In this document: one piece after another, positions 60,458 to 64,000 of the stretch
Layout: each line of letters begins with the position of its first letter
How positions within the stretch are numbered: position 1 is the first letter of the stretch
DNA from: Bacteroidota bacterium
GTDB taxonomy: Bacteria; Bacteroidota; Bacteroidia; Bacteroidales; SZUA-534
Direction: 5' to 3'
NCBI GenBank assembly: GCA_003250355.1
Contig: QKGS01000079.1
Span: 79,092-143,091 of the forward strand
Length of the DNA stretch: 64,000 nt
Translations under genes and position numbers: made by a program
Notes under the pieces: model-generated
The model's database searches: none
Seen by the model: the letters and a program-made list of their open reading frames with translations, nothing else
Told to the model about the DNA's origin: nothing

Positions 60458-61543
60458 TTACCAATGAATATTTTCATTTATAAAATGAATTAACACATTA
60501 GCAAGTTGCTGTTGTTCAGCAACATTCGGATGCCCCGGCGTATTTTTATACGGCACTATCAATGTATATACATTACTATCATTCAAGTGTTTAACTGCAT
60601 CTTCCAACACATTAGCCCATTCCGAATTAACCTTAGTTATATCCATATTACCCAACATACATATAATGCTTGTATTTGGGTACTCACTGCGCAAAAGTTT
60701 TATAAAATTCACATAAGAATTTACAACATATTCAACCGATGGGGTACTGTTTTTGAAATAGTATCGGTATGTAAAATAATCGGGTTTATTAATTAACCAA
60801 CTATCGTTCTGCATTAGGTTAATTACAACAATGCCGGGCTTATTTACTGAAAAATCCCATAACTTCGCATCATTATTTGGGTCTAACCTATTGTAAATAT
60901 CGGTTATTAAAACAGGAAACCAACTAATAGTAACCCCTATCCCACTCCTGCTTATGCAAGTATAATTTGCATTAAAATTCCTTGCCGTAATTGCACTATA
61001 CGACATATAATTATTTGTATAAATGCTATCGGGGCGGTCTAATCCGGTACTATCTTCAACCGCATATCCACACGTTATAGAGTTCCCGTAAAATTCTATA
61101 CTACGCTCCTTCTTTAATTTATTTTCAATTACTTTTCCTCCTGCCGATATTACAAAACCGTAGAACTTTGTAGAGCCACAAGTATATTCGGTTCTTTTAA
61201 ATATTTCAACACAGTGAATGCCTTGCGGCAAATTGGCAGCTAATTCGTATTGTATCTTCCCCGCCTTTAAACGTAACAGAGTTACACTATCCTCATCAAT
61301 TATTACATTATAATAATTTGCGCCTGTATCGTCATTAAGTATTGCCGATACAGCAGTTCCTTCAAAATATATTTTAACCGACGACCCCGACCAATAAATT
61401 TCAGAATAATCGGCATTACTATAATTTACACGACCTGAATATTCTAAATATTCATTTTTTGAATCAATGAAAACAGTATTGTCATAACCTCCTTTGATAC
61501 AAGAAGAACACACAATACATATTACAATTATTAAATATTTCAT
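60458..61543 (-). CDS. SGNH/GDSL hydrolase, CE2-like acetyl esterase, lipoprotein-like
   Basis: N-terminal jelly-roll-like region, EFYGNSITCGYAVED nucleophile block, NTPGHPNVAEQQQLANVL His block. Confidence 0.82.
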   Translation of the reverse strand: MKYLIIVICIVCSSCIKGGYDNTVFIDSKNEYLEYSGRVNYSNADYSEIYWSGSSVKIYFEGTAVSAILNDDTGANYYNVIIDEDSVTLLRLKAGKIQYELAANLPQGIHCVEIFKRTEYTCGSTKFYGFVISAGGKVIENKLKKERSIEFYGNSITCGYAVEDSTGLDRPDSIYTNNYMSYSAITARNFNANYTCISRSGIGVTISWFPVLITDIYNRLDPNNDAKLWDFSVNKPGIVVINLMQNDSWLINKPDYFTYRYYFKNSTPSVEYVVNSYVNFIKLLRSEYPNTSIICMLGNMDITKVNSEWANVLEDAVKHLNDSNVYTLIVPYKNTPGHPNVAEQQQLANVLIHFINENIHW

Positions 61544-61706
61544 AACGGATAATAATAAATTATGACTATCGCATTTAATAAATTTTAAACTATTCAGCAG
61601 TATAACCTATCAACGTATCTCTATACCATTGTAAAGGATTATTTATGATATATCCCAATATTTTCATGTACGATTGCTCACTACTGATTATATATTATTA
61701 ACAAAA

Positions 61707-61732
61707 AACCGGCTTGATAACTCAAACCGGTT
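61707..61732 (-). terminator. Intrinsic terminator of sulfatase gene
   Basis: Minus-strand AACCGGTTTGAGTTATCAAGCCGGTTTTTT hairpin and T-run. Confidence 0.65.
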
Positions 61733-61756
61733 ATATAATTAATTGTGTAAAATAAC

Positions 61757-63292
61757 CTATTTCAAAAATGAGGCTGGTACAATAGCTCTAAGTACCGAAT
61801 CCATTTGACTTACTATTTGAGGATTTGCCTCTGCAACATTGTTTGACTCGCTAATATCGGTATCGAGATTATATAGTTTTACAACAGGTGACACGCCGCT
61901 TTCTATTTTCTTTTTATTATCAATCCACCCCGACCAACTGTTCGAAGCCGGAATATATTTCCAACTACCCATTCGTAACCCCATTGCAAAACTCTCTTCG
62001 AGCATAAACTCACGCCCTTGCTCATTTTTACCTAACCACGCATTAAGTAACGCTTTACTGTCAACCCCTTCGCCTTGTGTAAGTGGCTGACCAACAAGCT
62101 CGGCAACCGAAGCATAGATATCAATATGCGATAACAAAGCTTTACTCTCTTTAGGTGATATAGCTGATGGCCAATATGCAATAGTTGGCACTCTGGTTCC
62201 AGCCTCAAAGGTACTGTATTTACCACCTCGTAAAGAGCCTGCCGGCTTATGATTACCTAGCATTTCAATAGCTTTATCGTCGTATCCGTCGCTAAGTACC
62301 GGACCGTTATCGCTCGAAAATAATATCAATGTATTATTTGCAATACCTAACTCTTCAAGGCACTTAATAATTTCGCCGGTACACCAATCCATTTGTGCTA
62401 TTGCATCGCCGCGAGGCCCCATAGTACTAGCACCAACAAAGCGTTGATGCGGAACACGAGGCACATGAATATCATGATACGCAAGGTATAAAAAGAATGG
62501 TTGGTCTTTACTGGCGGCAATAAAATCTTTCGATTTTTGAACCAATACATCGGGCATATCTTCATCGACCCACAGAGCAGCTTTACCCCCCGATTGGAAA
62601 CCAATACGCGGAACACCGTTAGTTATTGTTCCGGCATGTTGTGTATCGGCTATTTGCTTACATAAATCGGGGCGTTCCAAACCGGTTGGCCAATCGCCTA
62701 CTTTTACTTTATAGTTTACTTGTACCGGGTCGTTAGGGTCAAGGCCAACAATATTATAATTTTCAACATACACCGATGGTACTCTGTCGCCTGTAGCCGG
62801 AATTAAAAAACTATAATCGAAACCTATTTCAAGTGGCCCCGGTTTTATAGAATCGTTCCAGTTCAAATTACCACTACCTAAGCCAAGATGCCATTTTCCG
62901 ACAACTCCGGTTTTATATCCTGCCCGTTTCAAAATATCGGGTAATGTAACTTTTGCAGTATCAATTAACAAAGGTGCATCACCATCGAGAATAGCAGCAT
63001 TATTACGAAAAGCATATTCGCCCGTTAATAACGAATAGCGCGAAGGTGTACAGGTTGACGACGGACAGTGAGCATCGGTAAACTTAACGCCCCCCGCAGC
63101 AAGCTTGTCAATGTTTGGAGTTTCTACTCCTGTTGCTCCATAACAGCCTACATCGCCATAACCAAGGTCGTCGACATATACTATTATAATGTTTGGTTTT
63201 GGAGTTTTTGCAGACTCATCTGTACTTTTTTTATGCGTACACGAACTAAACGCCAAAGTAAAGGCTACTGCTAAAAATAAAAATCGAATCAT
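61757..63292 (-). CDS. Arylsulfatase-type sulfatase
   Basis: Sulfatase signature CTPSRYSLLTGEYAFRN; YVDDLGYGDVGCYGATGVETPNIDKLA; GVVGKWHLG. Confidence 0.93.
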   Translation of the reverse strand: MIRFLFLAVAFTLAFSSCTHKKSTDESAKTPKPNIIIVYVDDLGYGDVGCYGATGVETPNIDKLAAGGVKFTDAHCPSSTCTPSRYSLLTGEYAFRNNAAILDGDAPLLIDTAKVTLPDILKRAGYKTGVVGKWHLGLGSGNLNWNDSIKPGPLEIGFDYSFLIPATGDRVPSVYVENYNIVGLDPNDPVQVNYKVKVGDWPTGLERPDLCKQIADTQHAGTITNGVPRIGFQSGGKAALWVDEDMPDVLVQKSKDFIAASKDQPFFLYLAYHDIHVPRVPHQRFVGASTMGPRGDAIAQMDWCTGEIIKCLEELGIANNTLILFSSDNGPVLSDGYDDKAIEMLGNHKPAGSLRGGKYSTFEAGTRVPTIAYWPSAISPKESKALLSHIDIYASVAELVGQPLTQGEGVDSKALLNAWLGKNEQGREFMLEESFAMGLRMGSWKYIPASNSWSGWIDNKKKIESGVSPVVKLYNLDTDISESNNVAEANPQIVSQMDSVLRAIVPASFLK

Positions 63293-63484
63293 TGTAGTTT
63301 AATTTTAAAAATAGTAAATAGTTCGGCTAATATACCTAATAATTAACAGTATGTAAACACTAAAACACCAATAATTGAATAGATTTGGGGATAATATACA
63401 GTACAAAAAACAATATTTAATTACAATTGTATTAAGACGACATAAACTAATACGATTGCGACACTATAACAAACTTATTCTATT

Positions 63485-63877
63485 GTGAAAAAATACTTAT
63501 CTGAAGCCTTAGGAACCTATGGGTTAATATTTTTTGGAACCGGTGCTATGGTTATTAATGAACTAACAGGTTCACTTACTCACCCAGGAGTAGCAGTAGC
63601 GTGGGGGCTTATAGTAATGATTATGATTTACGGTTTTGGTCAAATTTCGGGTGCGCATATTAATCCTGCAGTTACAATAGCATTTTGGTTCTCGGGTAGG
63701 TTTGCGGGCAAAGAGGTGCTACCGTATATAATTGCCCAATCAATTGGAGCATTTTCGGCAAGCTTAAGCCTTATACTGCTTTTTCCCGAAAATACATCAC
63801 TTGGAGTTACGCTACCTGCCAATGGAGTATGGCAAACATTTATAATAGAGATAATATTGGTACTACTGCAAATTTAG
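63485..63877 (+). pseudogene. Aquaporin/MIP family, truncated after first half
   Basis: EALGTYGLIFFGTGAMVI, SGAHINPAVTIAFW (first NPA box); ORF stops after FIIEIILVLLQI with no second NPA half following. Confidence 0.75.
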
Positions 63878-63898
63878 TGGAAATATTAACTTAGCGAA

Positions 63899-64000
63899 AT
63901 GAATTTTACAGAAGATTTTTTCAATTTAGTTTTAGATTTTGGTGATGAATGGGTTGTAAAAAGCGTAGAAGCAGACCATAAGAAACTGCATATATATTTG
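63899..64000 (+). CDS. Start of probable ISL3-like transposase (truncated by window end)
   Basis: MNFTEDFFNLVLDFGDEWVVKSVEADHKKLHIYL resembles the N-terminus of ISL3-family transposases; sits directly against the aquaporin break. Confidence 0.5.
   Translation, partial: MNFTEDFFNLVLDFGDEWVVKSVEADHKKLHIYL

Noticed and set aside
61757-63292. Sulfatase plus CE2-like esterase as a polysaccharide utilisation locus
   Set aside because: No SusC/SusD pair, glycoside hydrolases or hybrid two-component system nearby; the two genes are separated by over 200 bp with a terminator between them.
1-64000. Searched by eye for tRNA, rRNA, CRISPR arrays, phage or integrative element boundaries
   Set aside because: None recognised; apart from the TA pair and the right-edge IS-like ORF, no mobile element signature was found.

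Overview
This 64 kb window is an AT-rich chromosomal segment from a Bacteroidota (Bacteroidetes) bacterium. The lineage call rests on T9SS C-terminal domains, PorP/SprF, DUF4293 and DUF4301 proteins, and TAnnTTTG-type promoters. Most of it is core or ordinary accessory content: a phosphosugar mutase (truncated at the left edge), acyl-CoA synthetase, PfkB kinase, SiaB/SiaC-like pair, a TerB-like/ABCG fusion transporter, M23 peptidase, ClpB, glycogen branching enzyme plus an alpha-amylase, Fmt, T9SS cargo proteins, PabB, a PorP/SprF plus giant PKD-protein pair, a VOR/KOR-type 2-oxoacid:ferredoxin oxidoreductase operon, the thrABC operon, LMW-PTP, a CE2-like esterase, a sulfatase, and a truncated aquaporin. 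No tRNA, rRNA or CRISPR array was recognised. The observations most worth a second look are: (1) an unannotated 32-aa leader peptide ending FTTTTTP upstream of thrA, a candidate threonine attenuator; (2) a RelE/ParE-type toxin-antitoxin pair inside the thr operon between thrB and thrC; (3) a GH16-fold protein whose acid/base Glu is Arg (EIDVFR), fused to N-terminal charged helical repeats with no signal peptide; (4) a Cache-GAF-PAS sensor with a C-terminal hemerythrin domain in which one expected His ligand is Gln, and no recognisable output domain; (5) a ~357-codon tandem super-repeat of four PKD-like domains in the 2421-aa secreted protein; (6) an aquaporin gene cut after its first half, apparently by an ISL3-like insertion sequence; (7) a second, orphan SiaC-like protein; (8) a small family of secreted paralogs at two loci. 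I ran no searches; family names come from motif recognition.
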